A DNA stretch of 64,000 bases. It comes from Carya illinoinensis (taxonomy: Eukaryota > Streptophyta > Magnoliopsida > Fagales > Juglandaceae). Below the pieces are notes generated by a model. That model did not search any database. It saw nothing but the letters and a program-made list of their open reading frames with translations, and was not told where the DNA came from. Below, one piece after another: positions 36,475 to 50,800 of the stretch (position 1 is the stretch's first letter; each line of letters begins with the position of its first letter). Made by a program: the position numbers and the translations under genes. Location: NCBI RefSeq assembly GCF_018687715.1, contig NC_056766.1, forward strand, positions 39,961,433 through 40,025,432, in the 5' to 3' direction.

Positions 36475-38720
36475 ATGGTCATGAATTCTCTAATCAGATT
36501 CAGCCGAGCTTTCTCAAAGTCAGCTTCTTCACTTTCTACAACGAAAGGCCTCCGTTTTCTTTATCCTTCTACGCTCTTTGTGCAATCTTACGCCGCCGCC
36601 GCCGCCGATACTACTACAACCAGCCCTAAAACTAAGTATAAGCTTCAAAAGGACAATTTTCTTGGGCGCAGCACCGCCTCCGGAAAACCCAAACCCAGGG
36701 GAAAACCGCCGCCTCATGAGGTCGTTGCGGACTCGGAATGGGCTAGGCCAAGCGAGATCCCGTTCCAGGCCAAAGTTGCCAACTCAGTCAACCTGATCGG
36801 TTACGTCCATATACCTGTTCAGTTCGAAGCTTCTCGTGATGGAAAGTATTGGGCTGGTACCGTTATCACCCAGAATCAAGCTTCTAACTCCCCTCCTCTT
36901 TGGTACCCACTATTTGAGATCTTTCTCAGTTTTCATGCCCTGAATTTTTAAATTATTTTGCATGCTTTTTGGAATGTATTTTGTAGTGCTTTTAGGGAAT
37001 AGATACTGGCAGGAAATTTCGTTAAGTTACAATGCTTTGTTTATGTTTATAACAAAGTTAGCCCTCTTTGAGTTTGTAACAAAGCTACTTATTAGTATAG
37101 TTACTTGTTAATAATCCAAAATGCCTCAAAAGGTTTTTTCTGGAACTATGCTATGTAGTCGTGGCGATGTCTTATTCTCATTTTTTTAGGGTTGATATTA
37201 CTTATTTATTTAATCACTTTATTTTATAGATTGTGTTTTAAGTTTTTTTATGCTATTATTTTGCTGACTTAGGCAAGAATGTCTCCTTCATTTTTTTTCT
37301 TGTAAATCAGGATACCAATAATTTTTGAGGGTGATTTAGCTCATATTGCTGCTTGCCATTTGAAAGAAAAAGATTGTGTTCATGTAGCTGGACAACTGAG
37401 TGCAGATCCACCTCATTTGATTGAAAATTCGGGTCAATCCAGCATACAGGTATGATCTAGTTGGACCTTTGCGGAGAACTTGCACACTTCTCAGCTAAGA
37501 AATGCGGCCTTCTTTGAGATTCGTGTTATTTTTAGTTTTAGTGAACTTTTATGTTACTGGTTACAAATTTGACTCATAATTCATTTGTCACCGAAACAAA
37601 TCGTATGTTCCCTCAAAATCATCTTAGATTGCATGCAAATCTTATGATTGGATCGAGTTAAACATTCTTATTGAGTTAAACATGTCAATTCCGAGTTTAA
37701 ACCTAAGTAACTAAATGTTAGGTTACATGTATAATTCACAGGTCCTGTTCACCGCCTGACAGCCACCCAAACTTTATTTTTTTTTTTTCCTCTTAACTTC
37801 AATCTCAAACCTTCTACCATTTTTGGGCAATTCTCCTCTGATAGATCTTTGTTAGAGTGATGCTATTAATTTCAGCACATGTACTAGAGAGAAGCTATTT
37901 TTGATCTGGTTTATCCTCTGGAAGCTTAGCGTTGTTTTTACTGTTTGCATTATCTGTTTGATTTGGATCTGATATATAATGCTTGACTGTATCAGGTTAT
38001 GGTACATAGCCTTAACTTTATCCAAGGATATTCTCAAATGAAAAGAAGCTTGGCACCTCAAGAACAAAAGAGATCCTTACAAGATTCTGGTAAGTTCATA
38101 TGTGTGGTTCTTAGCCCCATGATGCATGCTTCTCACGTTAATAATAACTTGGATGCCTGCAACGTGTTGAATTGAACTCACTTCGTATTTCTTATTGTCA
38201 TAAGTCCTTTTGCACGTTAGGTAACTTAGTCACATATTAGTAAATGGACCTTGAGATACTTGAGGCCACTTCTGCTTAAGCCACACACTGCACGCGAGTC
38301 CCTAAGTGTTGTTCAAACTGGGAAAGGGGCATTCCACAAGAGTGATGTGCGATGTTGAAGCTTGCGTGCAGTGAGAAGTGGGCAAGGGTTTGTTCAGTGC
38401 AGTTGTGACATGTTTCTTAGATAATGGGACCCTGTGACATTTATTTCTTAATTGATCTGTGTGTGTGTGTGTGTGACCCCCTTACTCTGGTTGATTTTCC
38501 TTCATTTTAATGATGCCAACATCATCAAAACATAAAAATTCACTGCTTGCCTTTTATAACCTCAAGAGTTTAGTGAGATCTCCTTTTCACTGTAGCAAGT
38601 GTGAAAGATGAAGACGAAGATGAAGATGAAGATGATATTAACCAATCATGGAAGGATCTCCTTGCTAAGCCACATGAATGGTGGGACATCAGGTTGAAAG
38701 AGGTTAGAGGAGTTGCTCTT

Positions 38721-38775
<55 letters not shown>

Positions 38776-40115
38776 TTGTTTTTATGTGGCTTATAGTTTT
38801 CCCTCTATTAGTTGCTATTGATGATCTCTTGCTTTGTGTACTGATTTACTTGTAATTTGTTTATAGGAGAATCCAGAAGGTGCAGCATTTGAACGAAAGA
38901 GCAATGGCGAGTTACTCCAGATTGACGACTCAATTCCTGAATGGGTCCAAAAGCAGCTTGAGACGATAACATTTGAATGCAAAGCTCCGTTGAAAAGCTG
39001 GAAAAGTACTTACCATATGAGTTGAAACATTTCATTATAGTACTTGGATGACTTGATTGTTTCTAATATTTAGTGTTTTACTGATTTATTCTAGATTTTA
39101 ATAAAAAAAAGTGGGCATAAATGCATTTTCAGCTGGTTTGAAGAAAAGGGTGGATTCTGAATTGAATCCTTGGAGAGAACTTCTTGATAATCCAAAGCAA
39201 TGGTGGGATTTCCGTAATAGTAAGCTCACTGGTTCGGTAATAACCCCTCTCTTTGGGTGTCTTCTCTGTCTAACTTATTGTAATGGTGAATGTATTGCTT
39301 ACTTGTTTCTTTTTAACAGGTGAATCCAAAATTTCCAGATTTTAAGTGTAAGGTTGGTGATCGTGCACTCTGGCTTAACGGAGCGCCGGCATGGGTTTTG
39401 TCAGAACTTGAGGGTGTGGAGTTTGACGTTAAAAATCTAAAATTGAAACAGCAAAAAGGCTCGCATGGAAAAGGTTTATTGTTTACTATACCTCTATTGT
39501 GCATAGAAAACACAATTGGACGTGGTGGGTTTCGCCTCGACTACCTGCCCAATGCGGCAGGAAATAAAATAGCTTCCATGTTAGACTGTGGTGACTGAAT
39601 TGATTCTCTGACACTGTTGTTTTGTGTCTAATCTATGATCTTGTATGAGTTCTGAAACTTCAAAATTCTACAGCCTTCAGTTTATTAAACTGTCATGTTT
39701 TGTATGAATTCTAGAACTTCAAGGTTCTCAACTTGGGTATTTGAAGTGAATTATTTTTTCACATTTCTTATTTATGGGTCTTGTATATGACATCATATCT
39801 CCTCCTGCTTGATTTAGGTGATAATTCATGGAAGGACCTAGTGGAAAACCCAGATAAATGGTGGGACAATAGATCGAATAAGGTAACCCCTCTAGATTCA
39901 GATTATCCTCTTATTGTTTCAATTTCCCACTATTTTGTCTCATGCCTCTGGACTGGTATTCATAGAGGAATGCAAAATCTCCCGACTTTAAGCACAAAGA
40001 AACTGGTGAAGGTTTATGGCTCAGTGGTTCGCCGGGCTGGGTGCTACCGAAGTTGCCACCTCCCAGAAGTAAACAAGATAAGACTATTGGCAAGACGGAT
40101 ACGCTACTATCTTGA
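36475..40115 (+). CDS. Organellar single-stranded DNA-binding protein (OSB family) with three PDF modules
   Basis: OSB proteins bind ssDNA in mitochondria or plastids and restrain recombination of organelle genomes. Nine exons: 36475-36902, 37311-37449, 37996-38089, 38596-38702, 38867-39005, 39133-39236, 39320-39473, 39818-39882, 39966-40115; 459 residues. Residues 1 to about 50 are a Ser/Arg-rich presequence. The SSB-like OB fold follows (SVNLIGYVHIPVQFE ... CVHVAGQLSADPP ... VMVHSLNFIQG). Three C-terminal PDF modules start SWKDLLAKPHEWWD, PWRELLDNPKQWWD and SWKDLVENPDKWWD; the second and third contain NPKFPDFK and KSPDFK plus LWLNGAPAWV or LWLSGSPGWV. The first lacks the PDF core (NPEGAAFERK) but keeps IPEWV. 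The start was set at ATG 36475; the frame upstream to 36445 has no ATG, and a two-codon uORF lies at 36450. Exons 4-5, 6-7 and 8-9 each encode one module. Which OSB paralogue this is (OSB2, OSB3 or OSB4) was not resolved. Confidence 0.94.
38725..38774. repeat. (CT)n(TA)n microsatellite in OSB intron 4
   Basis: A CT run (38725-38760) followed directly by TA repeats (38761-38774), beginning 23 bases after the exon 4 donor. Confidence 0.95.
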
Positions 40116-40559
40116 GTCGTAGGTTTGAGATGTGGATATGTCCATTCCCACCAATCATCCTTTGCCTTTTTAGATGGACGGTTCTTGTATTGGGAATGTG
40201 CAGACGAAAAACAAGCATTGAAAATGTAGTTTACTAGTCATCCGATATTTTCTTTTCCCAAAAAATGTGTTTTTGAAGAAGTTTCTTTCCCTGACAACCA
40301 AAATGGATTACCATTTGTTCTGTTCATTTTCCTATTTTCCATTACATGCAAGAACTAATTTTTTTTTCTTTAAAAAAAAAGGGTCCTAAAATAAAATCTG
40401 TTGGAAATCTTAAAGGAAATAGATATATCGAAGGAATTATATAGATGCAAGATATAGGTATATAGAAAGTAGAACTAGTGAGAGATTCATCATGCTATTT
40501 AAACTATTGACAAAATGGAGAGTTTCCATTTTTCTAAACGATTTTTAAAAATAATAAAA

Positions 40560-40700
40560 AATTTATGTATAGTTATTTTTTTATATTTTTTATGCATTCT
40601 ATTAATCTGATTGGTTGCTTCATTTTTTTAATTTAAAATAATTATTTTATTCAATTACACCATTAAAATGTAAAGAATACGTAAAAGTGATTGTATATAA
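40560..40700. repeat. AT-rich foldback MITE, copy 3
   Basis: The left end ATTTATGTATAGTTATTTTT pairs with the right end (complement ATACAATCACTTTTACGTAT). It shares the core AAATAATTATTTTATTCAAT with the other two copies. Confidence 0.6.
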
Positions 40701-41496
40701 TATCTCTTGTGAAATACAACGTGTAGGTATTTCTTTTTTCGCTTTTAAACTAATTTATATGGAAGGATAAAAAAATGCAAGGTCAGATGGATGATTACGT
40801 TTCACTCTTCTTTTGTCTTGATGTGTAGTGGAGATAAAAGAGGTCAATATCAGACCTTGTATTCAGATAAAATGTCAAATTCCATTCACTGATTAGTTTA
40901 TAGCCATACCCTTGACATTTATACCAAAGTTCTTGGGCTTAAATGAGGTAGTACTTCTCTGCTTTGAGACTTTCAAAGCCCAATAACCGATCAGAGAGAG
41001 AATCATGGAGTAACTGAGACGGACCAAAGAGGGTGGACACAGGGGAAGACGAGAAAAATGAATAAAGAAACCGAACTGGAGTACTCTAGCAGGAAGAAAT
41101 TAGCTAGTTCTCGTTGCATGAATACATGCATAAGTGCTGTAATTTCTTGCCAAAACCAGGAAGCTTGTTATTTCCCTCAAACATAAGCAAAATTCTTCAT
41201 TTTTGCGGAGTGAAAAGAATGGTCATCTGGGCATGCTTGAAGTGGAGTGGGACTTATAAAGGAGCATCAATAAGAAATGGCGGATATATTCATTCTATCA
41301 ATAACCGAGCCGGATCTGGCCTATCAAGGTAGGTGATCCCTGATGACTCGGGTACAAAAGTGATAAAGAGATTGGGGTAGGGAGCAAAGTGATAAACAAT
41401 ATTTCCAACACAAAGTGTTCTTTTATTTTCTTTAGTGAATGAAACAATGGGAGATGCAATACAACAGATTCAATAAAGAAAACAGCGTCAGTAAAA

Positions 41497-41775
41497 AAAT
41501 ATTTTTGATAGATAATAAGATAATAAGAATTTTATTACCAAGCATAGGCATAGCTCAAGTACGTAGAAAGTATACAAAAGAAATATTTACTGTACACTAG
41601 AAAGTAGGAAACTACGACAGAAACGGATTCAATACATTATCATCATTTCTTACAAAGATCCTAGCCCACAAACTCAAACTAGAAAAGAAAAAATAACGAA
41701 GATCTTCGAAAGAATACTCTTTTATCTTCAAAACATCTTCCATTCCTTTCCAGCCATATGCACCACATTACACAT
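41497..41775 (-). mobile_element. 5'-truncated LINE in the galacturonokinase 3' region
   Basis: A minus-strand insertion of about 280 bp with the 10-bp TSD GTCAGTAAAA (41487-41496 and 41776-41785). Its 3' end on the minus strand reads TTTGTATACTTTCTACGTAC, then AATAAAATTCTTATTATC and an A-rich end, the LINE 3' layout. Upstream text has residual similarity to the LINE C-terminal frame in a broken form (KIKEYSFEDLRYFFFSS). It ends about 55 bp beyond the galacturonokinase stop, so it probably lies in that gene's 3' UTR. Confidence 0.65.
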
Positions 41776-41830
41776 GTCAGTAAAATACATTGCAAACTCA
41801 ACAAAGAACAGACGGACGAGTGGTTGCTTG

Positions 41831-44800
41831 TCAGATTACACGTGCACAATCTCCTGCATCACAAATCAAAACCCCTTTGTGGGGTTTTCTTTGGCAAGCC
41901 AACTTTGGTTGGAGCTTGAAATACTCCTCCCTGACAAATGAGGCAGCTTCATCTGCACGATCAGCATCTACAATTGCAAGACAGCAACCCCTAAATCCAG
42001 CCCCACTAAACCGTGCTCCATATACGCCGGGAGCCCTCAACAGGATCTCATACAGTTGAATCAGTGGTTCAGAACCTTAACAATCACAAAAGTTTATAGT
42101 CATTGATTATTCTGATAATTCCCATCATCATATGCGTGTCTATACATTTTAACTTCTCTCACAACAGTGGCAGAAGAGAAAGGGGGTGTGGTGGGAAAGA
42201 CAATTACGAACAGCAGCTATGAAGAAAGGATATTAGATTATACCACATTCATAGTTTTTTATAGAACTCAAACCCGACGCTGCAATGAGCTTTCCAAAAT
42301 CTTCCAGATTGCCCGAAGCCCAAGCTTCAAGTCCTGACATAATCATTCTCTCAATTAACTTACTTGAAAACTCAAAGACATCACAAATCGATGGAACAAA
42401 GGACTGTCACTTAAAAAAATTGGGGTCACATTTAATGGATTATACCTTTAGCTACCCGCATATTCTCTGAGAAATAATGCTCTGCTCTTTTAGCTAGATT
42501 GGATTCTAATTGGCACTAGTGAATGAGAAAGAGATTAGAAACAAATTACAAGCTTAGTGTATAAAAACTATGATAAGGTGAAGTAAACCAGACTCGTCAG
42601 TTACATTATGATAAAACAGGGAGTCAATATCATGTAGGAGAACATTTTTAAAACAAAACAAAATAAAAAAACCCCAAAAAAACTAAATAGGTGAGTTTTT
42701 AATGTTAAGTTCAGACTCCTGTTTCCACTTCTGAGAACTTTGCAAAGACTGTGATGATGGAATGAAAGAGAACGAATGGAGCAGGCTGAAGAAGTCCCCC
42801 TACAAATGAACTTCCCTAATGAAATTGTTGACCCTTCAAGATTTTCACATGTGACAACAGTCAACTGCACAACCTTTATTGGCTATCTTGCAACTGTCAA
42901 AATGTAGGAATATTTGACCTCACATGCACAACCTTAACTGGACAGCAGAGAACCTCTGCATTAACCTGTTGGCAAAGGGTAACATATGTGGATATTGATC
43001 ATTATTTTCTGTTGTGAAGTCTTAAATCTTGCTTCAGGTCCAATACACGAACACATCAAATGCGTCTAATTTCTTTTTGTCCATTTTAAACTACTTTGAG
43101 CTCTCTTAGATGCAAGTAGATCTAACAAAGACAGTGCAAAAGTTCTCTTCCTTTCTAAACAACAATCAACATCTTTGTAACAAACTCCAGCATTGGTTGC
43201 CAATTGTCTTTGCATCAAGAGTGGAGGGATGAGATCATAGGTTCAACCTCATAGCACAGATACATGAGTTATATTTACTTCACAATACAAATGTGAGGGG
43301 CTAATGTTCTTTAGGTTAATTCCCCTAAAGAAAGAAAAATAAAAAAGAATGAAGGTTACTCATAATCATAGCTGTATTTTGTATATCTGTTAAAAACCAA
43401 ACTTCTGATATAGATGTGGTTACCTTGTGAGCTTCATAAGCTTCGGGTTTAACTGTTTACATTAAGAAAAAAAATGAACAAAAGATCATTCCTTCCACAA
43501 AGCAGCTAAGAAATTAATTTCAAAACTTGAGAAGGATGTGATTCAAATACTTACCATTTGACAGGAGAGGCTCTTTTCCCTGGTTCCCAGAGGCACTGTG
43601 GAATGAAGAAAACATTTTTTATGTCATCCAAGATTTAATCAAAAAACAAAAATGCATAGCTACACAATAAGTAAAATACAAGAACAGGGAATTAGAAATA
43701 GAAATAGAGACAAGAAAATCACGAAAAGTAGGCCCTATGAAATCCATGGAAGCTGCCCAAAGGAAGAGTATTGAAAAAGAGAGTTTTAAGCTCCTCTGTT
43801 GTCTGCTTGGGATCTTCAAAATTTTTATCATTCATTCATTCAAATATACCACAAGACAGAAGGAACCATCTTCCAAACCGATGCAATTTTTGGACTGCCA
43901 TATAACTTGCTCCAATTGGCAAGGGTCTACTATCCTTTTGTGCATAGGGCACTTCAATCTCAAAGGGGGCAAAAGGTGGCTACAGATTTCCCACTCTTTC
44001 TGCACATACAACATCAATCTGTCACAGTAAAACAATCTTCCCTTAAGTTATCATGGTGAGGATCTTCCCTAAGGAGGTTGCCAAGGAAAAAAAGCTGCTC
44101 TTGAAAGCTCCTTAACATGCCAAATACCTCCAAGGGAAGGAGTGATATTATGAGGTTATAAGGACCTTATAGAAAATACATTGTAGTCTGGGTCTTGTAT
44201 ACTTAAAAACAGATTTTTGTTTTTTCTAGATGTAATGGTTGAATAGCATGGGTATTCTTATCTCCTTTCTATACCAAGCACTAACAGTCCTTATCGTGCT
44301 CATTTTACTTTACCCTTGCCTTACTTCTACATTTTCAGCTTCTTCGATAACAGTTACTTTTTATGTCCTGCACCAAACATTACCATGGGCTGCTCCCTTT
44401 CATGAAAATTCCCTCTAAATGTCTGTTTATGGTTAAAATTTCAATCAAAGTAACTCAACTGGCAGTCATGAAATCCAGTTTCAGAACCTAAGCACAAAGG
44501 TGTTATAACCGTAAGATGACCACGCATCTTAAGCAGATCTAAAACAAATAAAGAATACTCAAAGTAGCCTGTCAAAAAAAAAAAAAAAATGAAGAAAATG
44601 GAACTTACTGCAGAAGAATTCTTGCGGCCTCTTGACACTCTGCAACTCGGCAATTATAGCCAGGGTTGTTAGTCAAAGCATGCTTCAAGCCTGAAAATGC
44701 CAGCAATAATTTGTATGTCTTCTGCAGCTTCGGTGGGTGTACTAGCTTATATTCTTTGCTCTACAAATGCCAGGAAAGATTCACCAGACAGCATAATGCT

Positions 44801-47800
44801 AACAAATATATGACTAAGAGAATATCTCTTATATTTCAGAACCGAATCAGAATCCAAGAGCTGAAGGTCAACTTTTAAAAGAAATAGCTCAGATAAATCT
44901 GAACCCATGTCAAATTGAGAACAAAAGTATTTCACCATTATGGAAACGATATCATGCTTTGAGATGCAGACAAGTCACTAAACAACCATGTGAGAGTGCG
45001 TGTATGTGTGTGTGAAATGAGTTATGGGACACACAACGCATTAATGGAAACATTCATCAATGAATCTTAAAGTATAAATTGGAGATGGTTAGGATATTAT
45101 ATTCGCCCAGAAACACACCCACACACACAATTAGCCCTAACTGAGAATGTCAAAACTTAAATAAAGAATATCTTGTATAATAAAATTAGTTTTTTTTTAA
45201 CAAGAAATACAGAGTTAGGATAAAATTAAAAATATAAAAGAAGGGATGGAGAAGAATTAATAAGAAATGGCATTTGGCAAAGAAAATGACCCCCTTCGGT
45301 TGACCACGAGCTTAGTCATAAATCTGTGTACTGATTGGGTTATGCAAGAAACAAGGAGATGGTTTTATTTTAACTTAAATTAATTTAAATTGCTGTAATT
45401 TCAGAGATTTTAGATATGCTCTGTTCTTGTGGTCCGTGGGTCTTGTTATGCATTTCACATGTTGTTAGGCTTTACATTTTCGTTTAAGAAGATGGGCTTA
45501 GTAGCTCGAACCCATGGACTCTTAACCCTTAATAAGAATAGGTGTATTCATCTATGAACAAAATGTTATATAACTCCAATCATGGGATACCCTTGTACTC
45601 CTAAGCACTGTGGCAGGGTCTTTGCTGCAGGCAAGTGTAAATAGGGCCCTTCTTGCAACACTAGGATGGAAGCTTCTATAACCTTCCCACTCTCATTGGA
45701 CAGCTTCCATTGTCCAAGTATCTTTATCACAATATTTCCCACAATAGAACCCCAAGATTTGGGGTTCTAGAAAGGTATTGCAAGAAGATTGTACTTCCCC
45801 AACAAAATTAGAACAAGTCTAACAAAACCGGTAATTAAAAGCTCAAGCAATGTGGAGAGGCATAATAATGTGATATTTAACTAAGTAGAACAGTAGCATT
45901 GGATGTTTCTAGGGTCAATTGACAGTGGGATGCATATGGGAGTAATTAGTAATTACAGTTCGATGTTCCAGTTCAGCCTATCCACCAACTAACTTAAGCA
46001 TCTCGGTCTGATGCTCATACAACATGTCCCCATACCCTCCCCCACAATCCACTTATACGCCTCAATAAAGCAGTTGAATTTCATCAATAGCCCTCCGAGT
46101 GAACTAGCAATTACGCTTCGGAGATAACAATATGTAGGCTTCATGGGATCAATACATGAATATGATAATGGCTTCCAGAGTTATGCAAAAAAGATAAAGA
46201 ATGAATCACATTTAAGAAAACTTAGAGAAAAAATAAAAATAATTGCATTCAAGAGAAACAAAACAAACACATAAGGCAAAGTGCACCCAAAAAGAATTCA
46301 TAATACACGTCATGGCATGTAAGACAAACCAGGAGGAGGTCAAAATCAGATATAGAATTAAACTCAGCACCTAAAACATCCATCTGTCGTTTATGAGATA
46401 ATCAAGGGCTTTTTAGAACATATTTGCATTATACCTTGCAGTCCATGCATGTTAGACAACCATGGTGCGATAGCAATATGGCTGATTGATCCAATATGCC
46501 ATTTCTCAGACCCAAATATCCATTTTCGATAAGCCTGCATTTGTACAAAATCAGACTTTAGAAAGGTCTAGTACGATTAAACAAATGGGATCTTATTCTA
46601 ATGGTGGCATCTAAATACCAGGAGATGCATGACACTGTTCCTCAACAATTTTTTTTTTTTTTTCCTCAAAGCAATACGATAACTTCTCATTTCTCAATCC
46701 CTAAGAGAAAATATGTGCAGCTTCTTCATTCCTATCCTTCCAAGAGAAGTAATGCATTTTTAATTAGCCAATTTCATATTTAAAGTACCTTACAGACCCA
46801 ATTGTAATTTAAAGCAATTTTAAGATCATCGATATTTTATTGGAACAATATTTGATTCTCTTAGTTTAATTTATATCTGTTAAAAGGACTTTTGACTGAA
46901 AGCATAGGAACTTCACATCATTTAGAGAGTTGTCAAGATATTATGTAAGTGCAGAAAGTGAGGATTGAATTTCGTATATGAATGAAAAAAATAGATAAAA
47001 GTACTTTTCATCTCCCATTATCACCCAAAAAAGGTTTAAAATTCGTTTAATTGTTGGACATTTTTCTCTTAAATTAGTTTTTTCCCAACAAGAATTCTAG
47101 TCATATCTTTCCTGGGGCTTGTTTAATGCCATGAGCTCCTAGACTGTAGTGGAGATGGACGAAAGTTATTGATTTATTGGTAAATCTTTTACTCATAAGA
47201 TTTTTGCATGACCTACCATAACTGCAACCCCCTATATAAACCTCAAAGCAAAAGCCCAAGGGCAATAGAATTTATATGTTTATCCTAAATAGGAATTGCC
47301 TTCTATTTTTTTAAACTTATATTTTCCCTGATAAAAAGTTCATTGTCAGCAGTCTTTCCAAAACCTCGTTTTAGATGAGCAGTTGGCTTCAGATAAAAGG
47401 GGGAACTAATAATCAGAGAGTCTGCAACAGGTCTCTCTTTCTGCCCCCGCTCCTCCAAAAATTAACCTCAAAGTCCAATCAATTGCATTCATAGGAATAG
47501 CATATGTGATCTTTGGTTGTAATTCAAGGACTAGGAAATGTACAATTGAAACCATATTCAGATGTTTAAGAACCTACCGATCGTATTCAATATTTTCTGT
47601 AGGAGAGACTGTTATATTATTTGCACTTTCAAACGCCAACAGGTAAGCTATGCCAACCTGTCAAACACGTAACTATATATATATTAACATATGAGAGCAA
47701 AAAGAAAAGGTGCTCCTCAAAGACAATAAAGCCTTAAAATAGCTATATACAACAGCAAGCTCTTATGCATACTAGCGAAAAAAAAAGTAAAGCTTTCGTT

Positions 47801-50800
47801 GAACAGTTTCTTTTCTTTTTTAAGTAAAGTTTTCAGTAAAGAAAATCACATATTAAGTAAATCATACCATGTAGTTTCACTTCAACGCCTAAATGCATCA
47901 AGTCTCACCCTTATTATTCCCTTGGACATGTGTACCCAGGCTCCCATGAAAAAATTCATCCAGCACATTTAGTGGATACTTTGAAATATCGACTTGTTGA
48001 TCATACGTTTTTTCAAGGGAGTTATGTATTATTGAGAGATCTGTAGCTTTTATTATTCAAGAGTTGATCAAATATAAAGGGGCCTACAACCTTCTGTGAG
48101 GGACAAATTCTATCTTTAATCTCCAAGGTCTAGTGTTCATTCCAGGATTAAAAAAAAAAAAAAACACCCCTTCAACTAGGAATGGAAACAGGACACAAAA
48201 CTAAAGATTATGGCAGCAATGACCAGGTGATTTGCTCATAATTCCTATATAATCACTAGCTGCGCCAGTCACTTGTTCTACATCATCATTGCATGCACAA
48301 CACCTGCATTTTGTTTAAGGTAAGGCCATGTATGAAGAAAGGTGCCACATACATTGGTTTGAAATCTACTGTAGCCACCTTCTATCAGCTTAAGCTCCTG
48401 GGTTAAATCAACAATGTTAGAATAGAGACCTCAACAACCCCTTCTGCCTTTAGCTTTTGGCTGCAAGTCATCTTCATCAACTTCCAATGCAAACACGAAG
48501 GCAGAGGTTATCCCATTCAACTAAGGAACTCATACACCACAGAAGCACACCAAGGTAAACAAAGTTCTAGCATAATCAGCTACAGTATCCTGATTAACGT
48601 GATAAAAATCAAATCTAAACTTGATTTCCTAAATCATAAGCCCTAATTCCCTCCCCCAAACTTGATTTCCTAAATCATAAGCCCTAATTCCCTCCCCCCA
48701 CCACCTAAGAAATCCAGAAAAGATAAGGCAACTAGAACAAAGGAAATTAAAAAGTAATACAAACTTACTGCAGCAGAAGAGCTGACACCTGAACTGTCAA
48801 GACCCTCAGTTCCACATATGTACCCTATGATACCCTGCAACAATAGCAACAAACTATATGAGATATGAACTCCATAAACAGCACAACCTTAGGAGATATG
48901 AAACAGCATGTTACTTGGACAGTTGGACTGAAAAAGTTTTTCAAGGAACCTGACCAACAAATAGTGTAGTCACCTTTGTCTCTCAAAAATCTTTCAAGTT
49001 CTGGTGGTGGTTTCATTAGAGTTTCAGATACAAGTTCATATAGCTTTTGGCTAGGGCCTGAAAAGATGATATGGGAGAGGTTTTTCCAAAGCCAAATCTG
49101 TTTGTGTCACTTGGATGGGACAAGGGTAAGGGTCAGGATAAAATTGGAGCCCACGTAGAGTTGCTTTCTCAGTCTTGTCTGCTTGATAATCTTGTTTCTA
49201 TATGGTTGACCATTCCAAACAGATGGAATAGGGATTTCGTAAACCAAGAGTTGCAATGAAGGGATGGTGAGACTATGCCGTAGAGATACCAAAGAGTGAG
49301 AATTTTTGGTGTCATGGGTCTGTTTACATTTTGCTAGAGAAATTGAGGAGAGTATTTCATTAAAAAGAGAGGTATATTGGCTTACATTGTGATTGTAGGA
49401 TGCCTATAAAATTAATAGTTGAACTAATAGAATGCAAAAAGGGCTAGCTAAGCTTACGTTTCATAATATTGGAAAATCAATAAACATCTCCATAAAATGG
49501 GTATAGCAGTATGATGGTTCAGTACAGCAGAGATAAACATATCCATAAAGAACGAATTTATCCATAAAAAAAAGGAGGAATGTTTGAATGGTTTGGACAT
49601 GACCAACCAAGGCCTGTGTAGGCACCAGTAAGAAAGGGTGATCATCTTAATGTGAAAGAGCAGGAAGAACAGAGAATGCCAAAAATTACAAAAATAATAA
49701 TAACATGGCTAAGATCTATAAGAAAAGAGACATGATCATCAGTTAAGTACCTAAAGATATGGCCCTAGAAATGGGTGAGGGGCATAAAAGCGTTTGATTA
49801 CTGACCCAAATTAGCTGAGGTTACGACTTATTTGAGCTTAATTGAGTCAATTTCAGTAGGTTCCTTAACATTTCTAAGTTTTTTGAAGCCCAAAAATATT
49901 TTCTATCTTCCTTTCTGTGCAAGAGTTCCTATGCTATGCCTTCTTCCCTCAAATATCTTTTGGAAGATTGGGACCAATATAGGTATCCTCCTAAAGTCAC
50001 AGTTTATAATTTGACAGACGTATCCATTTGGATGGATCCAAACTGGAGAATTCTATAGGAGGTGGAGTCACTTTTCTTTAATGCTTAAATTTGCCTTTTA
50101 GACATGGTATCTCTTTTGAACTAGCGAAATATATTATTACCCTTCATCTCCCGGTTGAAAATAAGTTAATATCATTGCAACTGTTGAAAAAACCAAAATC
50201 ATTTCTGTACGTATATTCCAATTCTGTATGCAGTTGGACTATATAATCCATAGCCTTCACAGAAGAATCTCTACCCTAACTTGACTCTAATTACCCAATA
50301 CTTACTGAGTTTAACATGAAAATTTTTCATACAGAAGGAACTAAATGGTAATTTATCTCCGAATTGCACTTTCGCTCAATTCCATATCAATAAATAACCC
50401 TGAACAAGAGGCTTACTTGTCAATTAGTTTCTCCATGCCTTCTAGTAGAATAATTACACATATCCCTAAGCAAATGTAAAGGCCGTAATGTGCACTGGTA
50501 TCCTATTTCATTCCACCTATTCTCATTATCATAAAAGTTTTGAAAGTAAAAGTACTGTAAAGCTCAAGCTTGTGGTAGAACAACGAATAATAAGTTCAAA
50601 TAAGCCAAATGAAACAATTCTAACCTGGGGAAGCTCATTTCCTCTACTCTTTAGTGAGTATACGGCTCCCCTAGCATAATTTCCCCATCCACATTCTTCT
50701 TGTAATGATGAAGAATCATTTGAATGTACCGCACCATTCTGCTGAATGATTTGTCTTGGGTTTTGAGTTTCATCAACTCTATAGAGTGCAGAACAAAAAA

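Larger units (their letters stand above)
40116..41830. other. Convergent spacer, OSB and galacturonokinase 3' ends
   Basis: It contains the 3' UTRs of the two convergent genes, a foldback MITE at 40560-40700 and a truncated LINE at 41497-41775. I see nothing else to call in it. Confidence 0.6.

Noticed and set aside
43190..43330. tRNA- or SINE-like words (AGAGTGGAGGG, AGGTTCAACCTC) in a galacturonokinase intron
   Set aside because: Box spacing and wording are too loose, there is no TSD or tail, and no cloverleaf can be drawn.
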